Shown here one piece after another: positions 40,369 through 51,324 of a stretch of 64,000 nt of DNA. This DNA comes from Rhodospirillaceae bacterium LM-1 (GTDB lineage Bacteria > Pseudomonadota > Alphaproteobacteria > Rhodospirillales > WMHbin7). The number at the start of each line of letters is the position of its first letter. The first letter of the stretch is position 1. Where the stretch lies: the NCBI GenBank assembly GCA_902725215.1, contig CACUVI010000028.1, positions 113,872 to 177,871 on the forward strand. Direction: 5' to 3'. The notes below the pieces were generated by a model. It did not search any database. It was not told the DNA's origin and saw only the letters and a list, made by a program, of their open reading frames with translations. A program made the translations under genes and the position numbers.

Positions 40369-43315
40369 GGCTGGGGGTTCCGATGATCTGGTCGAAGAGG
40401 GCGCGCACCTCTGTGCCCGCTTGGCTCATCTGGTGCTTGAGGTCCTCGAAATCAACCGCCCCCGCCGCCTGGATCATCATTGTTTTGACGCCTTCTGGCG
40501 CCGATCCTTCTGAAAAGCCGGATTCCAAGGTCAGGCGCAAGACGCCCTGCACGGCAGTCCATAGATGCAAACCTTGCGTCAAGGTCGCATGCGCGCTGGC
40601 TTCCAGGCAGTTGCAGTCCTTTAGGCGGTTCAGGGCTTCCTTGCTGGCCGGGGCCAGCACGCCAGGATGGGCGTTGGCTTCTCGCAACTGAAGATATTGG
40701 GCGATGAATTCGATGTCGATCAATCCGCCGGGGCGGTACTTGACGTCCCAGGGCGACGCTCCCTTATGCTCCTTGGCGATGCGTTGGCGCATGTCGGCCA
40801 CATCGAATTTCAGCTTGGCCGGGTCGCGCTTGGCGGTCAGGGCGTCGTGGATGACGGCGGCGATTCGCTGGCGCAGTTCTTCAGGACCCGCCACGGGGCG
40901 CGCGCGCGTCAGGGCTTGATATTCCCAGGTCCAGGCCGCTTCGGCATGATAGCGCTTGAAGGAATCGAGGCTGGCCGCCAGCGGACCGGCGCGCCCCGAT
41001 GGACGCAGGCGCATATCCACTTCATAAAGGCTGCCGCCAGCACCCTGCGCGGTCAGGGCATTGACTAGGCGCTGGGTCAGGCGCGCGTAATAGCTGGGCG
41101 TCGTCATGGGGCGCGGCCCGTCCGACCCTTCGCAGTCCGGCGGCGCGTCATAGATCAAGATCAGGTCGAGATCGGAAGTGGCGGTCATTTCGCGCCCGCC
41201 CAGCTTGCCCATGGCCAGCACGGCCAAGCGCGAGTTGGGAACGCGCCCATGAACTTTTTCCTGATCGGCCTCGATATAGGGCAGCAGAACGCCGATCGCC
41301 GTTTCGGCGACGGCGGCATAGGCGGCACCTGCCGCTTCGGGGGAAAGCAAAGATTTCAGCATCTGCACGCCGATGCGAAATTTCTGATCGCTGGCCCAGC
41401 GCCGGGTCAGATCCAGCGTCTCCTCGAAGGACAGCGCGCTGGCCAGAAGACGGTTCAACTCCGCCTTCAGATCTTCGGTTGCCGCCAAGGGGTCGAAGAA
41501 ATCCTGGCTGAGCACTGCGTCCAACAATGTCGGGTGGCGGCTGAGATGCCCGGCCAGCCGGGGCGCATCGCCCAAAATGACGGCCAGCAGTTCCAGCAAT
41601 TGGGGGTTGGCCGTCATCATCGAGAACAATTGAACGCCGGTGGGCAGCCGGGCCAGAAAATCGTCGAGCTTGACGAAGGCGTTGTCGGGCTGCGCGGTGC
41701 GGGCCAGCGCCGACAAAATGGCGGGCGTGAGTTCGGTCAGCAATTCGCGGGCGCGGGCCGAGCGCGTGCAGCGGATGCGTCCGTGATGCCAGCCCCTGAT
41801 CGTCGAGCAAACCGCCTCGGCATTCTTAAAGCCCATGCGCGACAGCGTGGCCAGGGTTTCGGGGTCGTTTTCTGAGCCGGTGAAGATCAGGCTGCCTTCG
41901 CTGGCGCCAAGATCGGGCGCCTCTTCGAACAGGCGGGCATAATGCTGTTCCACATTGCGCAGATGCCCCACCAGATCGCTTCTGAACCGCAAAGCGTCGG
42001 CATAGCCCATGAAGCGGCCCAGATGATCGATCGCCGCCGGGTCGGTGGGCAGGGTTTGCGTCTGGCGGTCGTCGATCATTTGCAGCCGGTGTTCTAGCGT
42101 GCGCAGAAAAACATAGGCGGTTTCCATGTCTCTGGCCGCTTGCGCTTCGACTTGGCCCGCCCGCACCAGCGCTTCCAACGACGACAAGGTTCCCGACAGT
42201 CTAAGCGCCGGATTGCGCCCACCCCAAATCAACTGTTGGGTTTGGGCGAAGAATTCGATTTCCCGGATGCCGCCCCTGCCCAGCTTGATGTTGTGGCCTT
42301 CGATGGCGATCGATTCATGGCCCCGGTGCGCGTTGATCTGACGCTTGATGGAATGAATGTCCTGGATGGCCGCGAAATCCAGATTCTTGCGCCAGACGAA
42401 AGGACGCAGAAAATTGAGGAAACGGTGGCCCGCTTCCTTGTCGCCGCCCACCGCCCTGGCCTTGATCATGGCGGCGCGTTCCCAGTTCTGGCCGAAGGCC
42501 TCGTAATAGGTTTCGGCGGCGGTCAGCGACAGGGCCAGCGGCGTCGAGCCGGGATCGGGGCGCAACCGCAGATCGGTGCGAAACACATAGCCGTCGCCGG
42601 TGCGCTCTTCGAGCATGCGGACCAGTTGGCGGGTCAGGCGCACCATGATTGCCCCTAGGCCGTCGCCCGCTTGCGGGTGGCAGGCGGCGTCGTACAGCAC
42701 GATCAGGTCGATGTCGCTGGAATAATTCAGCTCAAAGGCCCCCAGCTTGCCCATGCCGATGACGATGACGCCCGACCCTTCCAGCGGGGTTTCCGGGCTG
42801 GGCAGGCGAAGATCGCCCTGCGCATGGGCTTGGCGCAGCAGGAACGACAGAGACGCGTCGACGGCCAGGGCGGCAAAATCGGACAGCGCCTTGGTAACTT
42901 GGGCCAAGGTCCAAACCTGGGAAATGTCGGCCAGGGCGATCAGCAAGGCGGCCCGGCGCTTGGCGCGCCTAAGGGCGGCCATCAGGGCGTTCTGTTCGTT
43001 CAGTCCAGTCAGTTCTAGTTCAAGTTCCGCCCAGAAGTTCCGCCAGGCCTGATCGGGACCCGATTCGGCAACCGTCTGAAGACATTCAGCTTCTCTTAAG
43101 GCGGCTTGGGTTAGAAAGGGCGAATGGCCGAACAAAGCCGCCAGCAGGGCGCGCCCCTTCGCATCCTGGGCCAGCGACGTCATGAAGTTTTGCAACCGGG
43201 GCGAACTGGCTTCCAGCGCGGCTTCGGCCCAGCGCTCGAACCCAAGATCTAGCCTATCTTGCGGTCCGGGGGCGGGAAGTTTCTCAAGATCGGGTAAAAA
43301 AGAAAAATGCGGCAT
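40358..43315 (-). CDS. glnE: Bifunctional glutamine synthetase adenylyltransferase / adenylyl-removing enzyme
   Basis: GlnE attaches and removes AMP on glutamine synthetase in response to PII state and glutamine. The 985-residue protein has two nucleotidyltransferase domains: GMGKLGAFELNYSSDIDLIV near residue 187 (adenylyl removase) and AMGKLGGREMTATSDLDLIL near residue 705 (adenylyltransferase), each with the Ser-Asp-x-Asp metal site, and GlnD-like helical regions after each. I prefer the ATG at 43315; a TTG six bases earlier is possible and neither has a strong ribosome-binding site. It is divergent from the YhdP-like gene, with a 74-base gap. It probably leads an operon with bcp and the two genes beyond. 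Confidence 0.97.
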   Translation of the reverse strand: MPHFSFLPDLEKLPAPGPQDRLDLGFERWAEAALEASSPRLQNFMTSLAQDAKGRALLAALFGHSPFLTQAALREAECLQTVAESGPDQAWRNFWAELELELTGLNEQNALMAALRRAKRRAALLIALADISQVWTLAQVTKALSDFAALAVDASLSFLLRQAHAQGDLRLPSPETPLEGSGVIVIGMGKLGAFELNYSSDIDLIVLYDAACHPQAGDGLGAIMVRLTRQLVRMLEERTGDGYVFRTDLRLRPDPGSTPLALSLTAAETYYEAFGQNWERAAMIKARAVGGDKEAGHRFLNFLRPFVWRKNLDFAAIQDIHSIKRQINAHRGHESIAIEGHNIKLGRGGIREIEFFAQTQQLIWGGRNPALRLSGTLSSLEALVRAGQVEAQAARDMETAYVFLRTLEHRLQMIDDRQTQTLPTDPAAIDHLGRFMGYADALRFRSDLVGHLRNVEQHYARLFEEAPDLGASEGSLIFTGSENDPETLATLSRMGFKNAEAVCSTIRGWHHGRIRCTRSARARELLTELTPAILSALARTAQPDNAFVKLDDFLARLPTGVQLFSMMTANPQLLELLAVILGDAPRLAGHLSRHPTLLDAVLSQDFFDPLAATEDLKAELNRLLASALSFEETLDLTRRWASDQKFRIGVQMLKSLLSPEAAGAAYAAVAETAIGVLLPYIEADQEKVHGRVPNSRLAVLAMGKLGGREMTATSDLDLILIYDAPPDCEGSDGPRPMTTPSYYARLTQRLVNALTAQGAGGSLYEVDMRLRPSGRAGPLAASLDSFKRYHAEAAWTWEYQALTRARPVAGPEELRQRIAAVIHDALTAKRDPAKLKFDVADMRQRIAKEHKGASPWDVKYRPGGLIDIEFIAQYLQLREANAHPGVLAPASKEALNRLKDCNCLEASAHATLTQGLHLWTAVQGVLRLTLESGFSEGSAPEGVKTMMIQAAGAVDFEDLKHQMSQAGTEVRALFDQIIGTPSHGD

Positions 43316-43389
43316 TTTCAAACGGCTGATTTTCGCTCACACTGCGCCCAGCCAGCCGAAAGGTCAAGCAACAGGGAGGCAAGGCCGGC

Positions 43390-46300
43390 GTGATTCACCG
43401 CACGGTGCGAGGAATGTTCCAGGGTGTCGGGGCCATGGCCCTTTTGGCCCTGATCGCGTTGCCCCTGTTCGTCTGGAATCTGAGCAAAGGCCCGATCAGC
43501 GTGGCCTTCCTAACCCCCTATGTCGAAGACGCGTTTTCGGCCAAGGACGGCAGCTACGCCGTTCAGCTTGACGATACCGTTCTGGCCCTGGACGAAAACC
43601 GGCTTCTCGATATTCGGGCCAAGGGCGTTCGCCTGATCGGGTCCAACGGCCAGGCGCTGGCGAACATCCCTGAGATCGGCATCACGCTAAGCCCGAAGGC
43701 GATGGTCCGAGGCGTGCTGGGGCTGCGTCGCGTGTCGATCCTGCGCCCCGTGTTGCGCCTGACTCGCGGCCAGGACGGCAAGCTGGATCTCAGCTTTGCC
43801 GGGCAAGAACAGGCCGCCGACCCGAACTTGGCCGAACCGCTTCCGTCGCAAGGAGCTTTGATCGACACCCTGATGGAAGAGCTGATGGCCCCGCTCAGCC
43901 CGGACAGAACCTTTGGCATGCTGACCAGCGTCATCATTCGCCAAGCCGACCTGACCTTGGTCGATAAGCAGAACGGCGCCGTCTGGCATGCGCCAGAAGT
44001 CGATTTGTTGGTCATGCGCGATGACAAGGGGCTGACCGGCAAGGGCGAAGCCTCCATCTTGCTCGAGTCTGGCGCCGCAAGGCTGGATCTGGGGCTGGGG
44101 TTTGAGAAGGATGCGAGCCAACTGGAACTGGGATTCGGTTTTGCTTCCTTGGCACCCGCGCAATTGGCGCATCTGATGCCCGAGCTGCAATTGCTGACCG
44201 CCATCGATCTGCCGCTGGCCGGACAAGTCAAAAGTCGGATCGACACCAGCCAGGGCCTTTTGTCGCGCATCGACTTCGATATGACGGGCGGCGAGGGAAA
44301 ATTCGTTTTGCCCAAGCCGCTGTCGGGCGAGATTCCTGTTCAGTCCTTGAATTTGAAAGGCTCGGTCACGGATGGCGGGCGTCGCTTCAAGCTGGACGAA
44401 CTGGCGCTCAATCTGGGCGGGCCAACCGCAACCCTGGGCGGCGTCGTCGATGGCTTGGGCGGCGACATGATCATCCAAGGAGAGGCCAATGTCCGCGACA
44501 TGCCGACCGACCGGCTGCGGGAATTCTGGCCAGCCGGTCTGGCCGACAACGCGCGCGACTGGATCATGGCCAATTTAAGCCGGGGCATCGCCAAGGACAC
44601 GACGGCGCGCTTTACCTTGCAGGGCAGCGATCAAAGCGGTTTCAAGCTGACATCCTTTTCCGGCGGCGGCGATGTGGAAGGGGTGCTGGTTGATTATCTG
44701 GCGCCGATGACCAAGGCCGAGAATGTCGCCGCCCGCATGAGTTTTTCGCCCAATTCATTCCATCTCGATCTTAAGGATGGCTATGTTTACGGTCTGAAGC
44801 TGAAGAACGGGCGACTGGATTTCACCGGGCTGGATGCCGAGGATCAATTCCTGGACGTCAAGCTGGAGATCGATGGGCCGCTGACCGACGCGCTGAAACT
44901 GATCGAAGGCAAACCCCTGGGTTTCGCCAGCGCGTTGGGGATCGACCCAGCCCAGGCCAGCGGCGAGGCGGGCGTGCAGCTGCACATCTTCATTCCGCTC
45001 TTGAAGGCCCTGACTTTCGACATGGTTCAAGTCGACGCCAAGGCCCGGATCGAGAATCTGACGATGCCCAAGGTTCTGATGGGCCTGGACATCACCGGCG
45101 GCTCGGCCGATCTGAAAGTGGATACCAAGGGCCTTGACCTGACCGGCAAGGTGCGGCTGGCTGGCATGGCGGCCGACCTTGAATGGCGCGAGAATTTCAG
45201 CAAGAGCGCACCCTTTCGCAGCCGCTACCGGCTGAAGGGAAACGCCGATCAGGCGGGCCGCGAGGCCTTGGGGCTGACGATGCAGCCCTTCACCTCCGAC
45301 TGGATGGATGGGCCGGTAGGGATCGACGCCTTGGCGACCCTGCAAAGCGGCGGCAAGGGCGAGGCGCAGATTAAGGCCGACCTGACGGGGGCTAGGCTGA
45401 ATCTGATCCCAGCGGGCCATGTCAAGGCGGTGGGCGAGAAGGCCGCGGCCGATGTGCTGCTGACCTTTGGGCGCAAGGGACTGACGGCGGTGCCGCGCAT
45501 TCAGATGGTCGGCGACAAGATCAATATGCTGGGGTCGGTTCAGTTTGCTTCCGAGGGCGGAGCATTGAAGCGTGTCGGCTTCAGCCGCTTGCATGCCGGT
45601 CGCACCGAGGCCGAGGGCAGTCTGTCGATGGAGGCCAACGGGCGCATTCTGGTCGAAGCCCGCGGCGAATCGCTGGATGCCAGCCTGCTTTTGGACGATG
45701 ACGGATTGCCCCCCGACCGCAAGGCGCCGCCGATGTCGGTGCAGGCCAATTTGAAGCGGCTTTGGATCAATGAGGACGGCGGGCTGGACAATGCTCAGGT
45801 TTCAATGACGCGCACGGACGGCTTGTGGCGCAACCTAACCGCCGAGGGATTGACGGCGGGCAAGCCGTTTCGCCTGTCCATTACGCCGGAAGGCCCGAAT
45901 CGCAGGCGCTTGTTCGCCGTCTCGTCCGACGCTGGGGCGGCCATATCTGGCCTGGGCATTCTGGACAATGTGAAAAACGGCAAGCTGGAAATCAGCGGCG
46001 TCTATGACGATACGAAGCCGGAAACGCCCCTGGAGGGCTTGGCCAGGATGCAGGATTTCGATGTCGTGCGCGCCCCGGTCCTGGCCCGCATTCTAACGGT
46101 GGCGGGCATTACCGGCATCGTCGATGCGCTAAGGGGCCAGGGTATCGGCTTTGCGCGGCTGGAAGCCCCGTTCGTTCTGTCGCGCGGTTCTTTGTACTTG
46201 CGCGAAGCCAGGGCCTCGGGCGCCGCTATCGGCGTCACCGCCAAAGGCAATATCGACCTGTCCAAGGATGTGTTCGATCTGGAAGGCACGCTGGTGCCCG

Positions 46301-46536
46301 CCTATGCGGTCAACAGCCTTTTGGGCAACATTCCGCTGGTCGGCAACATCTTCTCGGGCGGCGAGAAGGGCGGCGGCATCTTCGCCTTCACCTATTCCCT
46401 GAAGGGACCGGCCAGCGATCCGAATGTCAGCGTCAATCCGCTGGCCGCCCTGGCGCCCGGCTTCCTGCGCAATCTGTTCGGCATCTTCGACAAGGGGCCG
46501 ACCCAAGCGCCGCCCGCCGAGGCGTCGAAGCCTTAG
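43390..46536 (+). CDS. YhdP/AsmA-like giant envelope protein (DUF3971)
   Basis: The 1048-residue protein has one N-terminal membrane span (about residues 14-32, ALLALIALPLFVWNLSKGP) and a very long beta-rich periplasmic body. Repeated segments such as VTDGGRRFKLDELALNLGGP and a C-terminal AsmA-like domain (RGSLYLREARASGAAIGVTA, LEGTLVPAYAVNSLLGNIPL) place it in the AsmA/TamB/YhdP group. These proteins form bridges that move phospholipids to the outer membrane. The GTG start follows GGGAGG; an ATG 24 bases later is an alternative. It converges on the chemoreceptor gene with an eight-base gap. Confidence 0.88.
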   Translation: MIHRTVRGMFQGVGAMALLALIALPLFVWNLSKGPISVAFLTPYVEDAFSAKDGSYAVQLDDTVLALDENRLLDIRAKGVRLIGSNGQALANIPEIGITLSPKAMVRGVLGLRRVSILRPVLRLTRGQDGKLDLSFAGQEQAADPNLAEPLPSQGALIDTLMEELMAPLSPDRTFGMLTSVIIRQADLTLVDKQNGAVWHAPEVDLLVMRDDKGLTGKGEASILLESGAARLDLGLGFEKDASQLELGFGFASLAPAQLAHLMPELQLLTAIDLPLAGQVKSRIDTSQGLLSRIDFDMTGGEGKFVLPKPLSGEIPVQSLNLKGSVTDGGRRFKLDELALNLGGPTATLGGVVDGLGGDMIIQGEANVRDMPTDRLREFWPAGLADNARDWIMANLSRGIAKDTTARFTLQGSDQSGFKLTSFSGGGDVEGVLVDYLAPMTKAENVAARMSFSPNSFHLDLKDGYVYGLKLKNGRLDFTGLDAEDQFLDVKLEIDGPLTDALKLIEGKPLGFASALGIDPAQASGEAGVQLHIFIPLLKALTFDMVQVDAKARIENLTMPKVLMGLDITGGSADLKVDTKGLDLTGKVRLAGMAADLEWRENFSKSAPFRSRYRLKGNADQAGREALGLTMQPFTSDWMDGPVGIDALATLQSGGKGEAQIKADLTGARLNLIPAGHVKAVGEKAAADVLLTFGRKGLTAVPRIQMVGDKINMLGSVQFASEGGALKRVGFSRLHAGRTEAEGSLSMEANGRILVEARGESLDASLLLDDDGLPPDRKAPPMSVQANLKRLWINEDGGLDNAQVSMTRTDGLWRNLTAEGLTAGKPFRLSITPEGPNRRRLFAVSSDAGAAISGLGILDNVKNGKLEISGVYDDTKPETPLEGLARMQDFDVVRAPVLARILTVAGITGIVDALRGQGIGFARLEAPFVLSRGSLYLREARASGAAIGVTAKGNIDLSKDVFDLEGTLVPAYAVNSLLGNIPLVGNIFSGGEKGGGIFAFTYSLKGPASDPNVSVNPLAALAPGFLRNLFGIFDKGPTQAPPAEASKP

Positions 46537-46544
46537 GGCAACGG

Positions 46545-48881
46545 CTAAGCCGCCTTCGCGTTGTCGAGATCCTTCGCAATGGCGTCCAACAGGTCCAGCA
46601 CGTCATGCGAGGCGCGGTTCAAATTGCCGATTTCCGCAACCGCTCCGGCCATATCGCCCGCATCGAACCGCCTGAGCGCCTCCTTGCCGTGCGCGTGCAC
46701 GCGCTGATGCGGCTCCAACAGGTTCTTGAAAGCAGGCAGATTGATCAAGGCCGGGTCCTTTTGGGCGTCGTACCATTTGCCCAGGCGGCAGCTATGGTGA
46801 TCCGACAGTTGGTCGGGTTTCAAGTCGCGTCGTCCGGCGACGGTTTCGACGATGCGCCGCTTGAACGAGACATGGTCGTTCTTGGCCACTTCGACCAGCA
46901 CGCGGGCTTCTTGCGACTTGGCGAAGAAATTGACGCGCTCCTCCAGGGTGGCCCCGGCCTTGTCCATGGCGTCGAGAACGATGTTGATTTCATCTTGGTT
47001 CTTGGCGGCGATGCTGGCGATCATCTGCGTGCCGCCCGACACTTCGCTGGCGGCTTGGCCTTGCTGGGTCAGAATGCCCGCAATGTCCTGCATGCTGGAG
47101 GTGACGGAAGCGACGCGTCCTGAAATATCGCTCAGTTGATCGCGCAACAGGACGATCACGCCGCGCCCCTGATCGACTGCATCGGCGCTTTCATGCATGT
47201 CGTTGACGATGCGCCCCATCTCCGAGCGTAGATGTTCGATGCGCGAGCGGATGTCGTCGGTGGCCTTGCCGGTCTGGGTGGCTAGGTTCTTGACCTCGCC
47301 TGCCACCACGACGAAACCCTTGCCCGCCTCGCCCGCCCTGGCCGCCTCGATGGTGGCGTTCAAGGCCAGCAGATTGGTCTGCTTGGCGATGGCTTCGATC
47401 TGATCGACAATCTCGCCGATCTGGGCCGAAGCCTCGCTCAGGCGATCGACGCTGGCTTCGGTTTCGGCGACGCTGCTTTGAATGGCCTCCATGCTGCCCA
47501 CGGCGTTGTGGGCGTTGTGGGCGCCTGTGCCGGTCGCTTCCTCGGCGTGGCGGGCATCGGACGCCACCTGATTGCCGGTTTGCGAAATGGTCTGGATATT
47601 GGCCACCATTTCCTCGACGGCGGCGGCCACGGATTGGCTTTGCGCGCTGACCTGGCGGATTTCCTGCATCATGTTGACGAAGGTGACGATCGCCTCGTTC
47701 GACTGAATGGCCGCTGTTACGATGCCTGACAAATGCCCCCTGGCCTCGACGGTCAGTTCGGCCTCCTTGCGGCCCAGCTCGGCCATGCGCGTCTCGCGCT
47801 CGTCTTCCATTTTGGCCAGTTCCAGGCCGCGTTCCTTGATGAATTGAACGGCCCTGGCCATGCGCCCGATTTCATCGCCGCGGTTTTGCGCCGGAACTTC
47901 CATGGCGAAGTCGCGCTTTGCGAAACGGTCCATGGCTTCGGTCATGCGCCGGATGGGAAGGGCGATGCCGTGGGCGATGAAGAAACCGATGGCCGAGGCG
48001 GCCAGCACGGCCAGCAAGGCAATGGCGCCGCCCGCAAAGACGGCGTTTTGCGCCTGGGCGGCATAGGCGCTGCTGTCCATCACCACCTCGACGACGCCTA
48101 AGGGGTTGCCCTTGTAATCTTTGATGGCGCGGGCCAGGGCAAAGCGGTTCTCGCCTTGCAGATGCTTAAGCACGGTTTCGCCGTTCAAGGCGCGGGTCAG
48201 ACCTTCCTCGCCGACGGCAGGAAGGTCGCCAAAGGTCGAAGCGAAGGTGGACAAACCTTTTTCCGAGCGCCTGCGCAGCGCCACGTCCACCCCGGTGCGC
48301 TCCTTATAGGTTTGGAAGAAGGCGGGGCCGAAGCTCATGCCGAATTCGACCGTGCCGACATGTTGGCCGCGATGCGAAACCGGCACGACGGCGCGAATGC
48401 CCAGATCGGCCACGCCCGATTCCAAGCCCAGGACAGGCTTCTTCTCTTTGTTGGCTTCCAGAACGGTAAAGCGGAAGGACGACAGATCGTCGCCGAACTT
48501 GTCCAGTTTGTGGATGCGCAGGAAAGAGGTGGCGGGCGGCGAATGGAACTGGAACTGCTCGACGCCATAGGTCTTGGCGAAATCCTTGTAGCCGGGACCG
48601 AACAGGTCGGCCAAGCGCTTGCGTTCGCCCTTGGCCTGCGCCTCGGCCACCTCGGGAATGCTGGCGACCAGGGCGGACATGGCCTCGCCCTGGCGGGCGC
48701 GCTCGTCCATCAGGTTGATCAACCGTTCAAAATGCGAATTCAATTTGCGCTCGGCAGCGTGATCGATCACCCCGTTCAGATAGAAATACTGAACAGTGGT
48801 GCCGATAAAGGCGGTAAAGACGGATACCAAAACCAACCCCAGCGCGATGCGCAGGGTCAGCGATATGGAACGTCCGGCCAT
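46545..48881 (-). CDS. Methyl-accepting chemotaxis protein with Cache sensor and CZB domain
   Basis: The 778-residue receptor has membrane spans near residues 8-30 and 280-305 around a periplasmic Cache-type domain ([20 protein letters not shown] and [20 protein letters not shown] resemble the dCache_3 group, which binds small ligands). HAMP follows ([15 protein letters not shown]), then the signalling domain with its tip [20 protein letters not shown]. The C-terminal CZB domain has [21 protein letters not shown] and [10 protein letters not shown]. Two receptors in this window share this zinc-binding end. I start at the ATG at 48881, with GGGGAG upstream. It follows tyrS on the same strand by 69 bases, across an AT-rich gap. 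Confidence 0.93.
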   Translation of the reverse strand: MAGRSISLTLRIALGLVLVSVFTAFIGTTVQYFYLNGVIDHAAERKLNSHFERLINLMDERARQGEAMSALVASIPEVAEAQAKGERKRLADLFGPGYKDFAKTYGVEQFQFHSPPATSFLRIHKLDKFGDDLSSFRFTVLEANKEKKPVLGLESGVADLGIRAVVPVSHRGQHVGTVEFGMSFGPAFFQTYKERTGVDVALRRRSEKGLSTFASTFGDLPAVGEEGLTRALNGETVLKHLQGENRFALARAIKDYKGNPLGVVEVVMDSSAYAAQAQNAVFAGGAIALLAVLAASAIGFFIAHGIALPIRRMTEAMDRFAKRDFAMEVPAQNRGDEIGRMARAVQFIKERGLELAKMEDERETRMAELGRKEAELTVEARGHLSGIVTAAIQSNEAIVTFVNMMQEIRQVSAQSQSVAAAVEEMVANIQTISQTGNQVASDARHAEEATGTGAHNAHNAVGSMEAIQSSVAETEASVDRLSEASAQIGEIVDQIEAIAKQTNLLALNATIEAARAGEAGKGFVVVAGEVKNLATQTGKATDDIRSRIEHLRSEMGRIVNDMHESADAVDQGRGVIVLLRDQLSDISGRVASVTSSMQDIAGILTQQGQAASEVSGGTQMIASIAAKNQDEINIVLDAMDKAGATLEERVNFFAKSQEARVLVEVAKNDHVSFKRRIVETVAGRRDLKPDQLSDHHSCRLGKWYDAQKDPALINLPAFKNLLEPHQRVHAHGKEALRRFDAGDMAGAVAEIGNLNRASHDVLDLLDAIAKDLDNAKAA

Positions 48882-48950
48882 GGCAAACAGCTCCCCCTTA
48901 AATTTTCTTAAGAGGGTTCTAATATATTTAATTATCAAATGTCCAGTCTG

Positions 48951-50186
48951 TCAGGCGCTTTTGAGCAGGGCGTGGCGCTTCTTTCCGGCGGACAATTTAA
49001 TCGGACCATCCTTAAGATCGGCAGGCGTCAGCTTTGCCAACTCGTCGGTGACCGGCGCGTCGTTCAGCTTGATGCCGCCGCCCTTGATCAGGCGTCTGGC
49101 TTCGCCGTTCGAAGCGGCCATGCCTGCCCTGACCAGAAGGGTATAGACAGTTTCCTCGGCTTCCAGCGTCAGCGTGGGCAGATCGGCGCTTAAACTTCCT
49201 TCCTCGAAGGTCTTGCGGGCGGTCTCGGCGGCGGCCTTGGCGGCCTCCTCGCCATGCGCCATGCGGGTGGCCTCGCCCGCCAAAATCTTCTTGGCTTCGT
49301 TGATGCCCGCCCCTTCCTGGCTTTCCAGGCGCAGAATCTCGGACTCGGACAATTCGGTGAACAGGCGCAGGAAACGCCCGACGTCGGCGTCTTCGGTGTT
49401 GCGCCAGAACTGCCAGTAATCATAGGGCGACAGCATGTCGGGGTTCAGCCAAACGGCGCCCGCCGCCGTCTTGCCCATCTTGGCCCCCGACGAGGTGGTG
49501 AGCAACGGCGTGGTCAAGCCGAACAATTCCTGATTTTCGGCGCGCCTGCCCAGCTCGACGCCGTTGACGATATTGCCCCATTGGTCCGAGCCGCCCATCT
49601 GCAGGGCGCATTTGTAATGCCTAGCCAATTCCACGAAGTCGTAGGCCTGCAAGATCATATAGTTGAATTCCAGGAAGGTCAGCGGCTGTTCGCGCTCCAG
49701 GCGCAGCTTCACGGAATCGAAGCTCATCATGCGGTTGATGGTGAAGTGGCGACCGTAATCGCGCAGGAAGGCGATATAGTGCAGCTTATCCAGCCAGTCG
49801 GCATTGTTGACCATCACGGCGTCGGTGGGGCCGTCGCCGAAGGTCAAGAAGCGCGAGAAAACCGTCTTGATGCCCGCCATGTTCGCCGCAATGTCGGCGT
49901 CGGTCAGCAGTTTGCGGCTTTCGTCCTTGCCGGAAGGGTCGCCCACCTTGGTGGTGCCGCCGCCCATCAGAACGATCGGCTTGTGACCCGACCGTTGCAG
50001 CAGACGCAGCAGCATGATCGAGACCAGACTGCCCACATGCAGGCTGGGGGCCGTGCAGTCGAAGCCGATATAGGCGGGAACCACGCCCGACATCAGGCGG
50101 CTGTCCAGCGCCTGTTCGTCGGTGCATTGGTGGACATAGCCGCGGGCCTTGGCGGCCTTCAGGAAATCCGAGCGAAGCGTGGTCAT
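48951..50186 (-). CDS. tyrS: Tyrosyl-tRNA synthetase
   Basis: TyrRS charges tRNA-Tyr. The 411-residue enzyme has the class I HIGH-type motif APSLHVGSL near residue 49, the tyrosine-pocket [12 protein letters not shown] near 163 and [10 protein letters not shown] near 185, the KMSKS-type loop [15 protein letters not shown] near 237, and a C-terminal S4 domain ([16 protein letters not shown]). The ATG at 50186 gives the family N-terminus [19 protein letters not shown]; the longer frame overlaps the divergent anmK gene. The 64-base gap to anmK must hold both promoters. Confidence 0.98.
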   Translation of the reverse strand: MTTLRSDFLKAAKARGYVHQCTDEQALDSRLMSGVVPAYIGFDCTAPSLHVGSLVSIMLLRLLQRSGHKPIVLMGGGTTKVGDPSGKDESRKLLTDADIAANMAGIKTVFSRFLTFGDGPTDAVMVNNADWLDKLHYIAFLRDYGRHFTINRMMSFDSVKLRLEREQPLTFLEFNYMILQAYDFVELARHYKCALQMGGSDQWGNIVNGVELGRRAENQELFGLTTPLLTTSSGAKMGKTAAGAVWLNPDMLSPYDYWQFWRNTEDADVGRFLRLFTELSESEILRLESQEGAGINEAKKILAGEATRMAHGEEAAKAAAETARKTFEEGSLSADLPTLTLEAEETVYTLLVRAGMAASNGEARRLIKGGGIKLNDAPVTDELAKLTPADLKDGPIKLSAGKKRHALLKSA

Positions 50187-50250
50187 GAATGATATCCTTG
50201 GGGCGGAAGAAGTCGGGTTTCCTACCACAAAGAGACAAGGGGAACAACGG

Positions 50251-51324
50251 ATGTGGGTTCTGGGTCTGATGAGCGGCACCAGCATGGACGGTGTGGACGC
50301 CGCCCTGATCGAGACCGACGGCGTCAAGGTGACCGCTTTCGGCCCCAGTCTGTTCCTGGACTATGACGAGCCGTTCCGCGAGCGGCTGCGCGACATTCTG
50401 GGCCTGCCCGATCCGCCCGCCGATCTGGTCGCCGACCTGACCATGCGCCATGCTCAGGCGGTCAGGCAACTCTTGGCCCTGCCGGACGCCAAGGCGGATT
50501 TGATCGGTTTTCATGGGCATACCGTGCTGCATCGGCCCCAGCAGCGCATGACCTTGCAGATTGGCGACGGCCAGTTGTTGGCCCAGGAAACCGGCATCGA
50601 CGTGGTGGCGGACTTTCGCTCGAACGACGTCGCCCATGGCGGCCAGGGCGCGCCTTTGGTGCCGATCTTCCATGCCGCCCTTGCGGACGGGCTGGAAAAG
50701 CCCCTGGCCGTTCTGAATATCGGCGGGGTGGCCAATGTCACCTATATCGGCCCGAATGGCGGCTTGCTGGCCTTCGATACCGGTCCTGGCAATGCGCTGA
50801 TCGACGATTGGATGCTGGCCATGACCGGCTATCCGATTGACCTGGACGGACGCTTGGCCCAGGACGGGGTGGTTGATAAGGATGCTGTCGAGGAGTTCCT
50901 GGGCCATTCCTGGTTCTCGGCCGAACCCCCAAAATCGCTCGACAGGGACGAGTTTTCCTTGTTGGCCAAGGGATTGATGGGCGGATTGGCGCCCGCCGAC
51001 GGTGCTGCCACCTTATGCGCTTTCAGTGCCAGGTCGGTGGTGCGTGCCGTCGATTTCCTGCCCCGCATCCCCAAGCGCTGGCTGGTGGCGGGCGGCGGGC
51101 GCAAGAATCCGGTGATGATGGGCGAGTTGCGCCGCTTGCTGAACGTGCCGGTCGATGCGGTCGAAACGGTGGGCTGGCAAGGCGACGCGCTGGAAGCCCA
51201 GGCCTTCGCTTATCTGGCGGCCCGCAGCGTGGCTGGCCTGCCGATATCATTCCCCAGCACCACCGGCGCGCCCGAACCGATGACCGGCGGGCGCTTGTTC
51301 AGGCCTAGGGCGGAGAACTCATGA
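50251..51324 (+). CDS. anmK: Anhydro-N-acetylmuramic acid kinase
   Basis: AnmK phosphorylates and opens 1,6-anhydro-MurNAc from peptidoglycan turnover, yielding MurNAc-6-phosphate. The 357-residue protein begins [20 protein letters not shown], the signature start, with [11 protein letters not shown] near residue 92, [20 protein letters not shown] near 124 and [13 protein letters not shown] near 175. The ATG at 50251 has AAGGGG upstream; a longer in-frame start would overlap tyrS. Its stop overlaps the start of the Tat-exported M6-like gene, so the two are coupled. Confidence 0.97.
   Translation: MWVLGLMSGTSMDGVDAALIETDGVKVTAFGPSLFLDYDEPFRERLRDILGLPDPPADLVADLTMRHAQAVRQLLALPDAKADLIGFHGHTVLHRPQQRMTLQIGDGQLLAQETGIDVVADFRSNDVAHGGQGAPLVPIFHAALADGLEKPLAVLNIGGVANVTYIGPNGGLLAFDTGPGNALIDDWMLAMTGYPIDLDGRLAQDGVVDKDAVEEFLGHSWFSAEPPKSLDRDEFSLLAKGLMGGLAPADGAATLCAFSARSVVRAVDFLPRIPKRWLVAGGGRKNPVMMGELRRLLNVPVDAVETVGWQGDALEAQAFAYLAARSVAGLPISFPSTTGAPEPMTGGRLFRPRAENS

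Noticed and set aside
49470-49490. KMGKT in place of KMSKS in TyrRS as an oddity
   Set aside because: Bacterial TyrRS commonly has KFGKT-type loops, so this is normal for the family.
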